Shown one piece after another: positions 1-10,777 of a stretch of DNA of 64,000 nt. How positions within the stretch are numbered: position 1 is the stretch's first letter; every line of letters begins with the position of its first letter. A program made the translations under genes and the position numbers. Under the pieces are notes generated by a model that did no database searches, was not told the DNA's origin, and saw nothing but the letters and a program-made list of their open reading frames with translations. This stretch comes from Steinernema hermaphroditum (lineage: Eukaryota; Nematoda; Chromadorea; Rhabditida; Steinernematidae): assembly GCA_030435675.1 (NCBI GenBank), contig CM059623.1, positions 14,292,092 through 14,356,091 of the forward strand, in the 5' to 3' direction.

Positions 1-35
1 ACGTTACACCTGTTTTCTCATTGCCTCGTTTTCAG

Positions 36-815
36 CCTTTCGCTTCCCTGATGGAAAAAGGCTCTAAGGGAGTGATCCTCATGTCACTGGGTACCATCGT
101 GCCCACCTCCGCTATTCCTCTGCAAATCCGTCGTGGCATCTTCGAAGCGTTCGCCAACTTCTCCGACTACCACTTCATTGTCAAGGTCGACAAAGATGAC
201 ACGGAGAGCGCGTCTCTTGTGCAGAGGATTCCCAATGTGGACCTGGTGCAGTGGATGCCCCAGTCGGACATCTTGGGACATCCGCGCCTCCGTGCCTTCA
301 TCATGCACGGCGGCTTCAACGGGCTCCTCGAGGCGGCCATCCGCGGCGTCCCTGTTGTCGCCATCCCCTTCTTCGCCGATCAGTTCCGCAACGCGCGAAC
401 CGCCGAATTCCGTGGCTTTGGCATCGCCATCCAGAAGACCGACTTCAACGGCGACTCCCTTACAAAGGCGCTACGACAAATCGTCTCCGATCCGAAGTGA
501 CTGCCTCATTCAGTTCTTTCTGTTTACCTTCTCAGTTTCAGATACAAACTGTCAGCAGTCAGAATTTCAAAGCTCATCCGCACGAAGCCCTTCAAGGCCG
601 AAGAGCGATTCGTCGAGTGGACGAACTTCGTCATCGAGAACGGACGCCTCACCAATCTCGATGTCGCCGGGCTTAGACTGAACTTCGTCGCCTATCACAA
701 TCTGGATTGTATCGCCATTGCGTTGATCATCGTAGCGCTGTCCGTCTTTACTGTCTACAGATTGACGAGAAGTCTTGTCCGCGTCATCTTCGCTGGAAAG
801 AAGAAGATCGAATAG
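36..815 (+). CDS. UDP-glucuronosyltransferase, C-terminal part (5' end outside window)
   Basis: Two exons, 36..496 and 542..815, joined across a 45-base GT-AG intron. The first is open back to an acceptor (TTTTCAG) at about 35, so earlier exons lie outside the window. The protein carries the UGT donor-binding signature around WMPQSDILGHPRLRAF followed by the HGG(F)N segment and a GVPVVAIPFFADQ stretch, which binds the UDP part of the sugar donor. It then has a basic linker, one hydrophobic membrane segment (IAIALIIVALSVFTVY) and a lysine-rich cytoplasmic tail ending KKKIE, the usual layout of ER type I UGTs. The role is conjugation of sugars to small lipophilic compounds at the luminal ER face. 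Family assignment is secure; which UGT subfamily is not. Confidence 0.93.
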
Positions 816-1057
816 TTGATATGTACATAACACTGGCTTTATGTAAATTACTGTAGTCTCGGCGTAAGGGAACATTGAAATGAACTTGCGACGTGTTTAC
901 TGTGCCCGAAAAGCTACATGAAATGATGAATCGTGTAGGTATCAGCGGATCTGTTTTCAAACCAAACCGATCTTTGGGTGAAGAAATGAAGAAAAAAAAA
1001 CAATATGAAGAAATCAATGTATCTCACTGTGGTCTTATTTATATACGATTATTTTTT

Positions 1058-1257
1058 ACGCATAATGAAGCTACATGGCTAGCAGAAAGGAAAGTTAAAC
1101 ATGGTTTGTCGGGAGATTCGCATTTCGTAACGATGCATGCCTAAACATACACCAAACATACACCAGCGGATCAGGTATGCATCGTGGCGAAATGAGAATC
1201 TCCCGACAAACTGTTTTTTTTTTCTTATTCGCTAGTGATGTAGGTTCATTATGCGCA
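1058..1257. mobile_element. Palindromic MITE-like element
   Basis: A roughly 85-base left arm (from CGCATAATGAAGCTACATGG through TTTGTCGGGAGATT to GATGCATGCC) is matched by its imperfect reverse complement ending near 1257, around a short AT-rich loop at 1145-1170. There is no coding capacity. This looks like a snap-back MITE; I could not define a target-site duplication. The rest of 816-1390 shows no gene. Confidence 0.7.
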
Positions 1258-1390
1258 TAAGTGTATCCGATGCTACTCGTCAACTCTGATAATGCGGTGC
1301 GCATTGAAGCGGTGCTACTTTTCGCATCGCATTTCTCTCTCGTGGAGCATATAAAGCGTGTTCGAACTCGAGAGACATTCGTCTGGGAGA

Positions 1391-1954
1391 ATGTCTTTCC
1401 ATCAAATTGCTGGAAGCTTCCAAATTTCTTGGCCAAATATAAAACGGCTGGTCGAAAATATCGTTCGCACGCAGCTCACGATAACAGAGTTCGTGACTCT
1501 CACTAAGCGTCTAAGGGAACTTGTCGCTGAGAAGGGGGCTGAAATCGAAAACCTTCAAAGCTTGGAAGAGCGCCACCACGAGTACAACATCGCCTACGAG
1601 AGTTTCAAGGAGGCAGCGCGAGCAACCGCTAGCGTATTCAGGCACTTTGATTCTCAATGGCATTCTGGTCAAAATGAAGGTCCAAGGAAGAGCACCATCT
1701 ACGACCATTGCATGACTATCTGGAAGGAGGAGATGTTTGAAAAGAGCTACGCAGCTATCATGAAGTCAGTACCGAAAGAAGATCTCTCGATACAAGAATC
1801 GGTGACCCAAATGAAGGAGGGCCTTGCGGGACATTTGGCTTACTGCATGACCACCGCGGACGCCTCTGGTTATTCATCTCGAAGAGGATCCAAAGAACTG
1901 GCGAGGGTCAGGAGTTTGAGAAGAGCTCTGAATCATAATGCTTGGATCGGTTGA
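1391..1954 (+). CDS. Hypothetical helical protein, single exon, 187 aa
   Basis: Open frame from the ATG at 1391 to TGA at 1954. The start was chosen because a TATA-like ATATAAAG lies about 40 bases upstream. The product is charged and predicted mostly helical, with heptad-like spacing in its first half (residues about 30-70, KRLRELVAEKGAEIENLQ) and no signal peptide or membrane segment. I do not recognise the family. Amphipathic composition and absence of stops argue for a real gene, but there is no intron to support it and no domain match. Confidence 0.5.
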   Translation: MSFHQIAGSFQISWPNIKRLVENIVRTQLTITEFVTLTKRLRELVAEKGAEIENLQSLEERHHEYNIAYESFKEAARATASVFRHFDSQWHSGQNEGPRKSTIYDHCMTIWKEEMFEKSYAAIMKSVPKEDLSIQESVTQMKEGLAGHLAYCMTTADASGYSSRRGSKELARVRSLRRALNHNAWIG

Positions 1955-2130
1955 AATTGTGCTTTGAATGAATGTTAATTTTGCGATGTAGGACACACAA
2001 CATGAGAAACCTGCCAAAGCGGACGACTGATAAGGGAAGATAAACTGCATAGCATTGAGAAAGAAATATTTATCATAGATTCGCTTGAATGTACAGATAT
2101 AACAAAGAGAAGATTAAGTGCTGAGCGATG

Positions 2131-2346
2131 TCAGTACCGTCTTCTGAAGTACTGGAAGAGGTCGGAGAGCCTTCCTAAGGTCCGAATACCCTCGATGAGA
2201 GGATTCGTTCCCTTGATACGGACGGAGCTGAACGGCATGGAAACGTGGTACTCGTAGCGCTTCGCCCGGATCGGCGAATCCTCTGCGGAGACTGAGACGG
2301 TGCACAAGAGGATGAGGAGAAGGACGAGAAAACGGAGGGAAGCCAT
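2131..2346 (-). CDS. Small secreted protein, 71 aa
   Basis: Starts at the ATG at 2346 with a clear signal peptide (MASLRFLVLLLILLCTVSVSA), then about 50 mature residues rich in Arg with a dibasic KR near the mature N-terminus and the end FRRRY. A second in-frame ATG three codons upstream is possible. A TATA box (ATAAAAG) sits about 28 bases upstream, a good spacing for a short 5' leader. No cysteines, so not a disulphide-type peptide; a processed peptide precursor is possible but unproved. Confidence 0.6.
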   Translation of the reverse strand: MASLRFLVLLLILLCTVSVSAEDSPIRAKRYEYHVSMPFSSVRIKGTNPLIEGIRTLGRLSDLFQYFRRRY

Positions 2347-2373
2347 CTGGGGCACATAGGGATGGGATGGTCT

Positions 2374-2380
2374 CTTTTAT
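2374..2380 (-). promoter_or_regulatory. TATA box of the 71-aa secreted protein
   Basis: Reads ATAAAAG on the minus strand, 28 bases 5' of the chosen ATG. Confidence 0.5.
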
Positions 2381-2464
2381 GGAATCCTGAGGTGACGTGA
2401 GATTCCGTGCGCGTGCACCCCCAATTGTCGAGATAAGCCGATTGGGGTCGGCAGTCGACGCCAA

Positions 2465-4034
2465 ACAGCCATTGTCATCGAGAGCTTGCTCGAAGATTCG
2501 GTCGATAATCTTCTGTTTACCACCGTTCAGTTTTCTGGAATGTGGAACTGATGTTTAGAGGCAGAGATGGTGGGGAATCTCACGTTTTGGTAGTGCTTCA
2601 AAGCGATTCATTTGATGAATTCAATAGGGTCAAATCAGCCATATCCCCCCCCGCAAAAAATAGAGTCTCCATATCGTGAATAACTTCTCGCTCACCCTAT
2701 ATATTCTTTGATTTTGAGGCTGTGAAGCTTTAAATTACATGACAGGAGGCAAATAACGACCAAGAAATCTGAGTCCACTTGATAACTGATACACATGTTT
2801 ATCCAATAAGCAGTGGATTATCAGATTTCGGCCGTATTCGACACTTCTCAAATCAAGGAGGCGTGAAGTTAGCCCACATTCTCATGTCTTTCCTTCTGAT
2901 CGATATGGCACCGCCAAACTCGTTTTTCGTTATTCCACTTAGCGACGTTCTTTCCCGCTCACTTACTCCAATGTAACAGCTGCTTTCGCCTTTGTCATTC
3001 TTATCTTTAGGGACTCGGCGGCCCAGCTAGCACCACCCCGTGACAACTGTCGCTTCCTCCTTCAGTGTTCTATCAGTCCTCGATCGATGTCAGTCGTTTG
3101 TTGTTAGCGCAATGTCGTTATCGTCTGAGGAAGAGCGTTCTGTAACTCTTATACTCATAGTGCAATGGCCTCCAGTGTAGATTCCCCGTCTTTTCGAGCG
3201 ACGACTGTCTCTTCCTCGATCCCTTGCGGAGCTCCAGGCCGCAGAACGGCTCTTAAATTCTTTCCGTACCCCTTGATACACGATAGAGGACCTTATTATA
3301 TGGTTGATGGAATGTCTGTCATGACCGCTCTAATTATGGTAGTAAATGACATATTTGATACGACATTTGCGACCATAATTTTTGCGACCATGATGTACAT
3401 ACTTCCATGTCGACATCGTCTCGGTGGGTTATTCTATTATTTCATTATCTAAGGTGTACTACAGGTGTGGAATTCGGTCGACCAAGGAAGAGTAGTAAAA
3501 AACGGCTGCGACGATAAGCCGGTATCATGCAAGCAACTGATAATAATGGCTTGATTTGATCGTTTGCTTGACGCCTCTTAACCAGTTGTTAGGAGAAGTG
3601 TGCATCTGCTTTCAGAATATAAGTAAATCGCAAGTCCCTATGCAGTGATGCAAGGCACTGTTAAATATGGCGAGATGAGTTGTTTCGCGAAGACGAAACG
3701 AATTGGAATATTGTTCACCTAAATCGATGTTTTGGTTTATCTGTGATTAGTTAATACATCTTATATGCATAGCAAACAGCTATGATTGTTTACTACCACC
3801 TTGCGGAATTCCTTTTCACGGAAAAAATCGAAAAGGCATAGCCACATATTGTGGCCCTCCGTATTGCGGCCATTATCAGCCATGTCTTGGCGTGCCCACT
3901 TGACCACCAAGCCACTGCATGTCTTTCATTTGCATCAATAGCGATCGTTCGTTCAATAGAATTGAGTTTAGTGAGTCTCGTTTTTAACACTCATCATCTT
4001 TTATTATCTGTTGATAATTCTGGAATCGCGATAT
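2465..4034. other. Intergenic DNA, no supported gene
   Basis: No frame shows a convincing start, splice sites and protein character together. A short open frame at 3165-3452 on the plus strand is unsupported. The only recognisable item is a gene-family tail at about 3668-3716. Confidence 0.5.
3668..3716 (+). pseudogene. Tail fragment of the dispersed EMSCF family
   Basis: Encodes GEMSCFAKTKRIGILFT then stop, matching the C-terminal end of the multicopy family seen at 9.9, 19.4, 44.35 and 44.53 kb, and is followed by a similar AT-rich 3' flank. Only the last exon end is present, so it is debris. Confidence 0.65.
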
Positions 4035-4431
4035 TCATGTCGTACTTGACATCACTGCCACTTGGACTTGCGTCGGTGGCGACAATCCGAGAAATCTTCT
4101 AATTTCAGTCTTATACACAATCGACTGTGTGTAGTAGATTACACAAGGGACATTGATGTTCACCCCGGCGAACATTGAAATGTAAAATTCGACTGCTTGC
4201 ACCAGGTTTACACTGAAACATCTGACATGAAGCACCGTACTCCGTGACCTACTCCGTGAAGAGAATCCTGGAAGTCACCCATAAGTACATCGTCGCTCCA
4301 TAGCCGAAGACATAAAACGTTACGATAACGAATAGGGCCCTGACGATCTTCTTCGTCTCCACATCCACGTCACTAGGTCGTCTTCGGAGGAATATGAACA
4401 GTTTCGTGCAAATCGTTATAACCACAGAGGC

Positions 4432-4637
4432 TGTCGGAGAGTGCTCACACTAAGCCGACCGTCGCTCACATTGTGTTTATTCGTAACTCAGGATCTTGCG
4501 CCGTGGCGCGATAGTTATGGCACAGACAGACATAAAAGATGTGTTACCCAACAATAACGCGTAGTACACCAGATGTTCTCGCCGTTGTCGGCGCTGGCTA
4601 TGTGATCAAAGGTCGCGATTAGTCACGAATCGCGACA
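4432..4637 (-). repeat. 3' LTR of the TRIM
   Basis: 206 bases, TGT...ACA termini, follows the polypurine tract at 4638-4651 in element orientation. Confidence 0.92.
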
Positions 4638-4909
4638 TTCCCGGCCCCTCTGGATTGTGCGGAAGAAGAGAAGAAGAACACTTAGTAGATGTGGGGTCTG
4701 TTGGGAAATCTGGATACAAGATACAACTGGTTTTCAATAGATGATTAGTTGGCGTCAATGTCCAAACGTACAACAGTTAGATTGCCTGACCATTAAAGTG
4801 CCTTGCATGAGTTACAGAGGATGGAGTAGTGAGCAACATAAGATAACGAGCAATTAGATGGAACAAGAATTACCCGGAGTTACAAACACAAAATGATCAC
4901 GGCAATGAC

Positions 4910-5302
4910 TTATCTGCCACGCGGGACTTGCTTGTGGATTTTCGGACTCGTTGTCATACCTTCGTCTTTCCCCTTCTTGGTTGTCGATTCCTTTCGACGC
5001 TGTAGTTTGAAGATGAAGCTCCCTTGGCTTTCATTCTTCACTGATGATGCCCTTTGATTGTCGCTTCCGTGGACTTCATGTCGCTTCCGTGGACGGGCAT
5101 TGATCTCGCGACGTTTTCGCGTGATCCCGGTGCCGGGTCGCACTCTTGATGAGTAGACGAATGCCAGAATGGCCTTCCCGGGCTTGTCGTAGCGAAGGGT
5201 TTGAGGTAGACAGTTCATTAATGCAAATATGCGACCAGAATCCGAATAGTTAGCCGATGCACCATGTTGGAGAGTGCTCACACTAAGCCGACCGTCGCTC
5301 AC
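4910..5302 (-). CDS. TRIM internal open frame, 130 aa
   Basis: Starts inside the end of the 5' LTR and runs through the interior in element orientation. The product is basic (runs such as RKRREINARPRKRH) and has no CCHC zinc knuckle, protease or polymerase motif. It may be a remnant of a gag N-terminus or chance; its expression is unproved. Confidence 0.3.
   Translation of the reverse strand: MSDGRLSVSTLQHGASANYSDSGRIFALMNCLPQTLRYDKPGKAILAFVYSSRVRPGTGITRKRREINARPRKRHEVHGSDNQRASSVKNESQGSFIFKLQRRKESTTKKGKDEGMTTSPKIHKQVPRGR
5253..5264 (-). other. Primer-binding site for tRNA-Gly(GCC)
   Basis: Minus-strand TGGTGCATCGGC abuts the LTR with no gap and is the complement of the acceptor end GCCGATGCA plus CCA of metazoan tRNA-Gly(GCC), as I recall that sequence. 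Confidence 0.8.
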
Positions 5303-5470
5303 ATTGTGTTTATTCGTAACTCAGGATCTTGCGCCGTGGCGCGATAGTTATGGCACAGACAGACATAAAAGATGTGTTACCCAACAATAACACGTAGTAC
5401 ACCAGATGTTCTCGCCGTTGTCGGCGCTGGCTATGTGATCAAAGGTCGCGATTAGTCACGAATCGCGACA
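5265..5470 (-). repeat. 5' LTR of the TRIM
   Basis: 206 bases, two mismatches to its partner at 4432..4637; immediately followed in element orientation by the tRNA-Gly primer-binding site. Confidence 0.92.
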
Positions 5471-6091
5471 GAGGCCGAACAGCATTCAGCTATGATCGAT
5501 TCCGAAAAGGCTTCTGGTATGAAACAGAGGACTTTGTCATCTGTCCGACTGAAGTACTGTGCAGAAATGGTCGTTACATGGATGACAACAGCTATTATAG
5601 CGTAGACACCAAAGTAGTGTCTTCGTGGGATGGATTTGTACCTGTAGATTTCTACAGATATGAATTATTCAGCTGTCAACCTACCAGATGGCATGAACGG
5701 CACATAGATATCGATCCAATCCAATGATCAGAATCATGAAATGTGTCATATTCGCGCCAGCTATCGGGACTATCATCACAACGAAGCACTGCGAATTAGT
5801 CACAAATCGTTCGGTATAGACGTTGTACGCGAAATAGGGATAAAACCAAGCGAACACCATTTCGCTTATAGCTTGCAGACCAATTAATCTGTTGCAGTTT
5901 GTCCGAAGATGGGGAGACCTGCCATCGGATGATCACTCTTTGTAAGGTTTCGGGCCTTACCTCACAGTTACCAAGAAGAGTATGCCATTGAGAATTTGGC
6001 TTAAAGCGCAGACTACTCCATAATAGGGGGCCGCAAAGCGAGCGGTATCGAGAAGGGTGCCCGTTGAAATCGACAAATTCGTTATGGCCAT

Positions 6092-8036
6092 AATAAATAA
6101 AATCCAAGTGTTTCAGATCGGAATAATGAAGTTCGATTTACTCACAAAGCACAGAGCTGAAACAATATTGATTCTTGTTTTAATTGGACAACCTTTATCG
6201 CGTTTATTATTTAAATAGTGCCCGTACATACATATGACAAAGGTTTGTGCACGGTCACATAAACTGTCAGTCTTTTCCCGTTGATGTTTATGCCGTATTC
6301 GTCCCACCTCAACCTTCTGAAGACGCCTTCCAGTGTTGCGGTGAACAATTTTGGGCTTATAACATCCCCTTGTCGTATAACATCGTGAAGTCAGTAGGAA
6401 CCCAGCGCTGGCAGACTACGGCGAGAAATGAGTCGCTCCCATCCTGGTGCAGCAGAGCAATACAATCGCTCTAACGTTCCTCCTGGCTGAGCAAAAAGAT
6501 TCTTTCAAAGGTGACCGTCTTCGCGGCTAGGTGAGGCCGCCCGGGACTGCTCAGCTGGTCTTGGTCACCCACCACTGACTTCACATTTGGGACACCAATA
6601 AGGCTGAAGTTCTGATGGCTTCCAGCGGCAGTGCTTGGACTGGACGAAAGAAAAGGCCAGATGAAGAATACCGAAGCTGGTGTTGCGCCAACATCAACAT
6701 CTTCCAATGCCCGAGACTTGAAGCCATGACGCCTAGGAGAGAAGCAGAGCGAAAATGAGGTCTTTAATACTCGATCGGTGATTATATATGGGTGCAACTT
6801 TGTGAAAAACTTAAGATATTCCAAATAAATTCAATTCAATTCGATTCACATAAACTGTCCAAAGCTTGCCGACTGCGCCCTAAAAGAGCGACCGAAGGCC
6901 GAACACTCGCCACACGACAAGGACGACCTTCAAGAACCAATTAATAATATCTCACGAAATGTTCAAATAAACAGCTGGTGATACATACAGGTCATGTTTC
7001 AATTGTTGTCTTAGAATTTCGGATCGTTGTCGTTAAAGTTCATAGGCACTAGTTTTGTTTATGAGAAACAACGACAAATATATCAATGGCGAAAGAATTT
7101 CGAACCTCTGTGACCATTAAACACAGTATTGGGATGGCCCACTAAAAATGTCGGCTATTAAAAGTGAACGTTCATTACCATAAAGATGCAGCTTTACCAG
7201 AAGGTACCGAACATTCGACTCGACAACTTCATCCCGCTTTTAACTTGTTTATAGAAAACACGATATTCGGAGTCAAAAAATGTTTTCTATCCTTGAGATA
7301 TAGCGAAGAGAGTGCTATATTAACAACGGGAATCACTCATCTTAAAATGGAGAGCTATTATGGAGGTCAACTTGGGAACATACGATCTCGGACAGTTGTG
7401 CTTTTTGAGAATCCAAGTGTCATTTTTTCAACATTAGGCCTCTCTTTCTGCAGAATAGAAACAAGCTCGTGGAGTCGCTATAGGCAGCTGTGACTGCCAT
7501 CCACATGCTGCACGTCTTCACGGCCTGTTAGTTAGCGAATGTTACTTAATAGGAACGCTGGGATTAACAAGCGGATCGTATAATTGAATTGAGAGAATGA
7601 GTATAAACGCCGATCAAAAAGCCCACATCATCAGTGCCAAATAAGACGGTATTGCGGAAAAGGTCGAATCAGAACATTGGGTTATTAAAAAGTTATTAAA
7701 ATTCAGAGTAACAGAAAGGTGCAACGTCTCAATAACACACGTTGGGCTCTCGAGTTCGTGGTTATGTTTTTTGACCTTCGTCTCCTTTTAAGCAAAAATA
7801 GCCTTTATTTTCAACTTAAGCATATAGTACTTATGTGCTTATGCTACACATTCATTTTTGTATTTCAACACCACTCACTCAAATAGCTCATAGCGCACCT
7901 CCGCAAAGTGAAAGAGATCAGGCTTAAAATGAAAAAAAAGATTATTATTGCCTGAAAATAGACAAAGTTAACAAAATATAACCGTGAGAACGGCGTTGCC
8001 ATCTTCAGGGACATCTTTATGAACAGCCATGTTTGT
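6092..8036. other. Intergenic DNA with a probable non-LTR 3' end
   Basis: No convincing gene. At about 6770-6840 the sequence GGGTGCAACTTTGTG...AAATAAATTC followed by a short AATTC repeat resembles the stretch at 46990-47035, and both look like 3' ends of a non-LTR retrotransposon family. Confidence 0.4.
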
Positions 8037-8037
8037 A

Positions 8038-8580
8038 TTGGGTTGCTGCATTGACTATAGGCTGTAGGCTGTCCATGACCTGCCCATTACAATTCATGGC
8101 TGTCCATGACTATCCATGAATAAATAAAAATGAAAAAAGTAAAAAAGAGAATAAAGGCTGTCCTTGGATTGGGTCCCGCCGCGATTACCCTGTCCATGTT
8201 GTCCCGTCTATCCATGCTTTATACCTACCCTTTAAAATGTTACAAATGATAAACATTGTCTATTTTCACAATATTTACTCCTAGGTCATAACCGATTGGT
8301 GCGTTGTTGAGTACAGTTAACTGCCACCCTACGCTATGAATGGCAGCTTGTCCATTGCATTTTTCTTGATGTTGAAGGACTGTTCTGTTCTGATGCGCCA
8401 TTTTTTGGCACCCTGAGAATGCGAAATACGAAGTGACGTATCAGTTTTCTATGGTCTTCAGTGTGTGACGCACGGTGACTGCTTTTAACCACGTACATCG
8501 CTGGTTCTAACCTACTATAGCTGTGTTCATAATACACCAGAACATAAGAGAATCTCAAAAAGATGGTCTTATCGTTTTTT
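8038..8580. mobile_element. Degenerate copy of the mariner-type element
   Basis: Begins after TA with TTGGGTTGCTGCATTG and shares several internal blocks with the complete 894-base element at 30198 (TTTACTCCTA.GTCATAA, ATTGGTGCGTTGTTGAG, AATCTCAAAAAGATGG). The right end was not found. Confidence 0.55.
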
Positions 8581-8846
8581 ACATTTCCGAAGGTTCTCTT
8601 ACTAGATTTATGCGCCCATATGTCAGGTGTTGAAAAACACTGAAAAGTATGGGCGATTTTTCCATGTCTTCCGAATTCCTTTTTGAGGCTGATTATCTGG
8701 TAAGAATAGTGTTGACGAGTCAATTGTTTTCATTTGCTCTCAAACTGAAACCGTCGTCAAACCAGTTCTTTACGGCTAATCGATCATGACTCCCTTGTAA
8801 AAACACTGCCAACCCGTCCACCAATTCCATGTACACACAACTTCCA

Positions 8847-9661
8847 ATGTGGTTCTTTCGCTCTTTATTTCTGCTGATTTCAACCGTTCTTCTTGGTAGT
8901 TCTCGTATCCCACCAAGACACCTTCATCGTAAGTGGCTTTGCAGTAATTTGCACAGGGCCCTTTTTCAGCCTTTGTTCCCACGATCACTTTACAGTTTTT
9001 GGCATCTGTAAGAGTCGACAGATCAGCTTAACGATGTGAATGCATTGCAGTTGTCAGCTGATGACCTCGAGGCCATCGAGCGAGCCAATACTGATCTACA
9101 GAGGCTGAAATCACAAGGAAGCGACCTGAGCGATGTGGAGCATGGCCTTGTGGTCAGACCGTATTCGGAAAAGGCGTACGGCCACGTTGCCGCCTTTGAA
9201 GAGGCGATCACCAGGCTATATCTCAGCTTGCCCAGAAGTATTCAGGAGGCTATCGACCAGGTAGATGAGAAATATCGCAAGAGCTAAAGCAGGAGAGGCT
9301 GAGTTTAGGTTCTAAAGGACAAGGCAACGTTGGATTTCAGCGAACTGGAGGACCACCAACGACTTGTGGACTACGCAATCCTGGCTTCGGAGACCTTCAA
9401 TACATTGAAGAGGAACGAGCAGGATATGCTAGCCAGAGCGTTTCCTAATTATGCGACGCTGTTCCGAGGTGAGTCTTGAGCAATATTGGCATTGAAAGAT
9501 TGGACGCAGTTTTTGGATTGGAGTGATAGAAGCATTAATCATTAACAACGCTATTTGCAGATCCGGACTTCTGGGCAATAAGCGGTCACGGCACCAATCA
9601 GCGCCAAGCAGCGGAACATTTCATTGGGAAACTGATTGGAAACCGCCGCCATCGTCTCTAA
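8847..9661 (+). CDS. FAR-like secreted protein, 182 aa (paralog 1)
   Basis: Exons 8847..8895, 9022..9260, 9309..9468 and 9561..9661 total 549 bases. The short first exon gives a signal peptide (MWFFRSLFLLISTVLL); this exon is the least certain part. The mature protein is almost all helical, with LPRSIQEAID in the middle and FPNYATLFR before the last intron. It aligns along its length, with the same last-intron position and the same 101-base last exon, to the gene at 14.6-15.3 kb, and also to the one at 11.8-12.7 kb. Size, signal peptide and the (F/Y)P motif near the C-terminus resemble nematode fatty-acid and retinol-binding (FAR) proteins, extracellular lipid carriers, but the match is weak. 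Confidence 0.65.
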
Positions 9662-9904
9662 CAACTATTTATTTAATTGCGAAAGAAATAAAAATTGGAC
9701 AACAGATTTACATTGTGATGAAGAAATCCTAGTTACCGACACTGGCGGCGTTAAATTAATACCTCTTCAGCGATTGTGGAGTGGAAGTGGAAACGAGTAT
9801 GGTCTGGATAGATATCGAATGACATTAACCTTTGAATGAAGTTTTGGAGGGTACTTAATAAATCTTAATGCCAATGAAGTGTTTGTTGCATACAAAAGAT
9901 ATTT

Positions 9905-10777
9905 CCTAAGATGTATTCAACATGTTCAACTAAGCACAAAAACAGCGATTTATGCGAACAACATTCCAATTCGTGTACGCGCTGTGGCTGTCTTCATCAT
10001 CTCCACCGTACTTCAGCTTGTAAGGGCCGGATGGTCTATGGAAGAGGGTGCGCTGCCGATTGGATCGAATTCTTTTTGAGGACAAAGCACCAGTTTCTTC
10101 TTCAAGAATTGAAGATGATTTGTCGGACTATCGAAAAACAAATCTTTTCCTCTAAGTGCTTCCTTATTCTGTGTCCAAAAATGCTAGAAGTTCTTCGAGA
10201 TGCCAATCCTTCTTAAGGCACAAAGACTTGAACTGAGGTTGAATAAGTGACAGTTTCATCATTGCCATCCCTCCTTCCGAAAATGCCGCGCGTTCGATTT
10301 GCAATTGGGTGAGGTGTCCGGTGTCGATAAGTTTCTCGCAAAGTGTAATCGATTCGTCATCGAGTTTTTCACGGATTCCTAATCCTGTTAGTCGCCTAGT
10401 TGTGCATGCCCAGTCAATCTACGTCTTACTCACGGTGGCTGTCTTTAGGGAGAAGTAGTACACGGCATTGGGAAAGCAAATCCGATCGCTGATTTCCCTG
10501 CTAACCTTTTCTTCATTATTCCCGAAAATAGTTATCATAACGAAATACACGGATTCATCTTTCTCGATCCAGAGTTCTTCGGGTACTACGCTTTGAACAT
10601 CGATGTCACCTGCTGTGCGACAATTCCGATGTTTAGTGACAATTCTTTCGCAATTGCGCATACCGGCGTAATCATGAAGTCTCGCGAAGCCCATCCAACC
10701 CGAAATACGGATTCGTAGAACGTGTAGGGAAGGTCGTTCATCATCGGTGAATGTTAGACATGTTGCATGATCAGAGG
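9905..10777 (-). pseudogene. Decayed member of the dispersed EMSCF family
   Basis: Longest copy of the family. Exon 10777..10430 encodes DHATCLTFTDDERPSLHVL onward and ends at a strong donor (GTGA|GTAAGA); exon 10384 downward encodes KLIDTGHLTQLQ and SLIQPQFKSLCL. One extra T before the ACACAGAATAA point shifts the frame into a stop. Beyond it the family continues (HLQFLKKKLVLCPQKEFDP, then RTLFHRPSGPYKLKYG, then RIGMLFA) with further shifts, and a short block before the tail present in other copies is missing here. No signal-peptide exon was found. Function unknown. Confidence 0.7.

Larger units (their letters stand above)
4432..5470 (-). mobile_element. Non-autonomous LTR retrotransposon (TRIM), 1039 bp
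   Basis: Two 206-base direct repeats (4432..4637 and 5265..5470) differ at only two positions, begin TGT and end ACA, and are flanked by a perfect 5-base target duplication GAGGC (4427..4431 and 5471..5475). Read on the minus strand, the base after the 5' LTR begins TGGTGCATCGGC, complementary to the 3' end of tRNA-Gly(GCC) including CCA, so it is a primer-binding site. A purine run (AGAGGGGCCGGGAA) directly precedes the 3' LTR. The 627-base interior has no reverse transcriptase, so it must be moved in trans. Low LTR divergence implies a young insertion. Confidence 0.93.
4035..6091 (-). pseudogene. Srsx-type serpentine receptor interrupted by an LTR element
   Basis: Five coding blocks, 6091..5961, 5918..5685, 5641..5476, 4431..4253 and 4212..4035, give exactly 296 codons (295 aa) when the inserted LTR element and one copy of its 5-base duplication are left out. 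The product starts MAITNLSIS and has seven hydrophobic segments, the Srsx hallmarks LRTNCN after TM1 and LDRYLC after TM3, and a TM7 block NINVPCVIYY followed by EIRRFLG. It is colinear, including intron phases, with the intact receptor at 45.2-46.6 kb. All splice sites and the frame look intact apart from the insertion, so this is either a recent knockout or an insertion polymorphism. The family is chemosensory G-protein-coupled receptors of ciliated neurons. Confidence 0.88.

Noticed and set aside
6471..6824. 117-codon minus-strand open frame
   Set aside because: Lies antisense to a probable retrotransposon 3' end; composition unlike a conserved protein.
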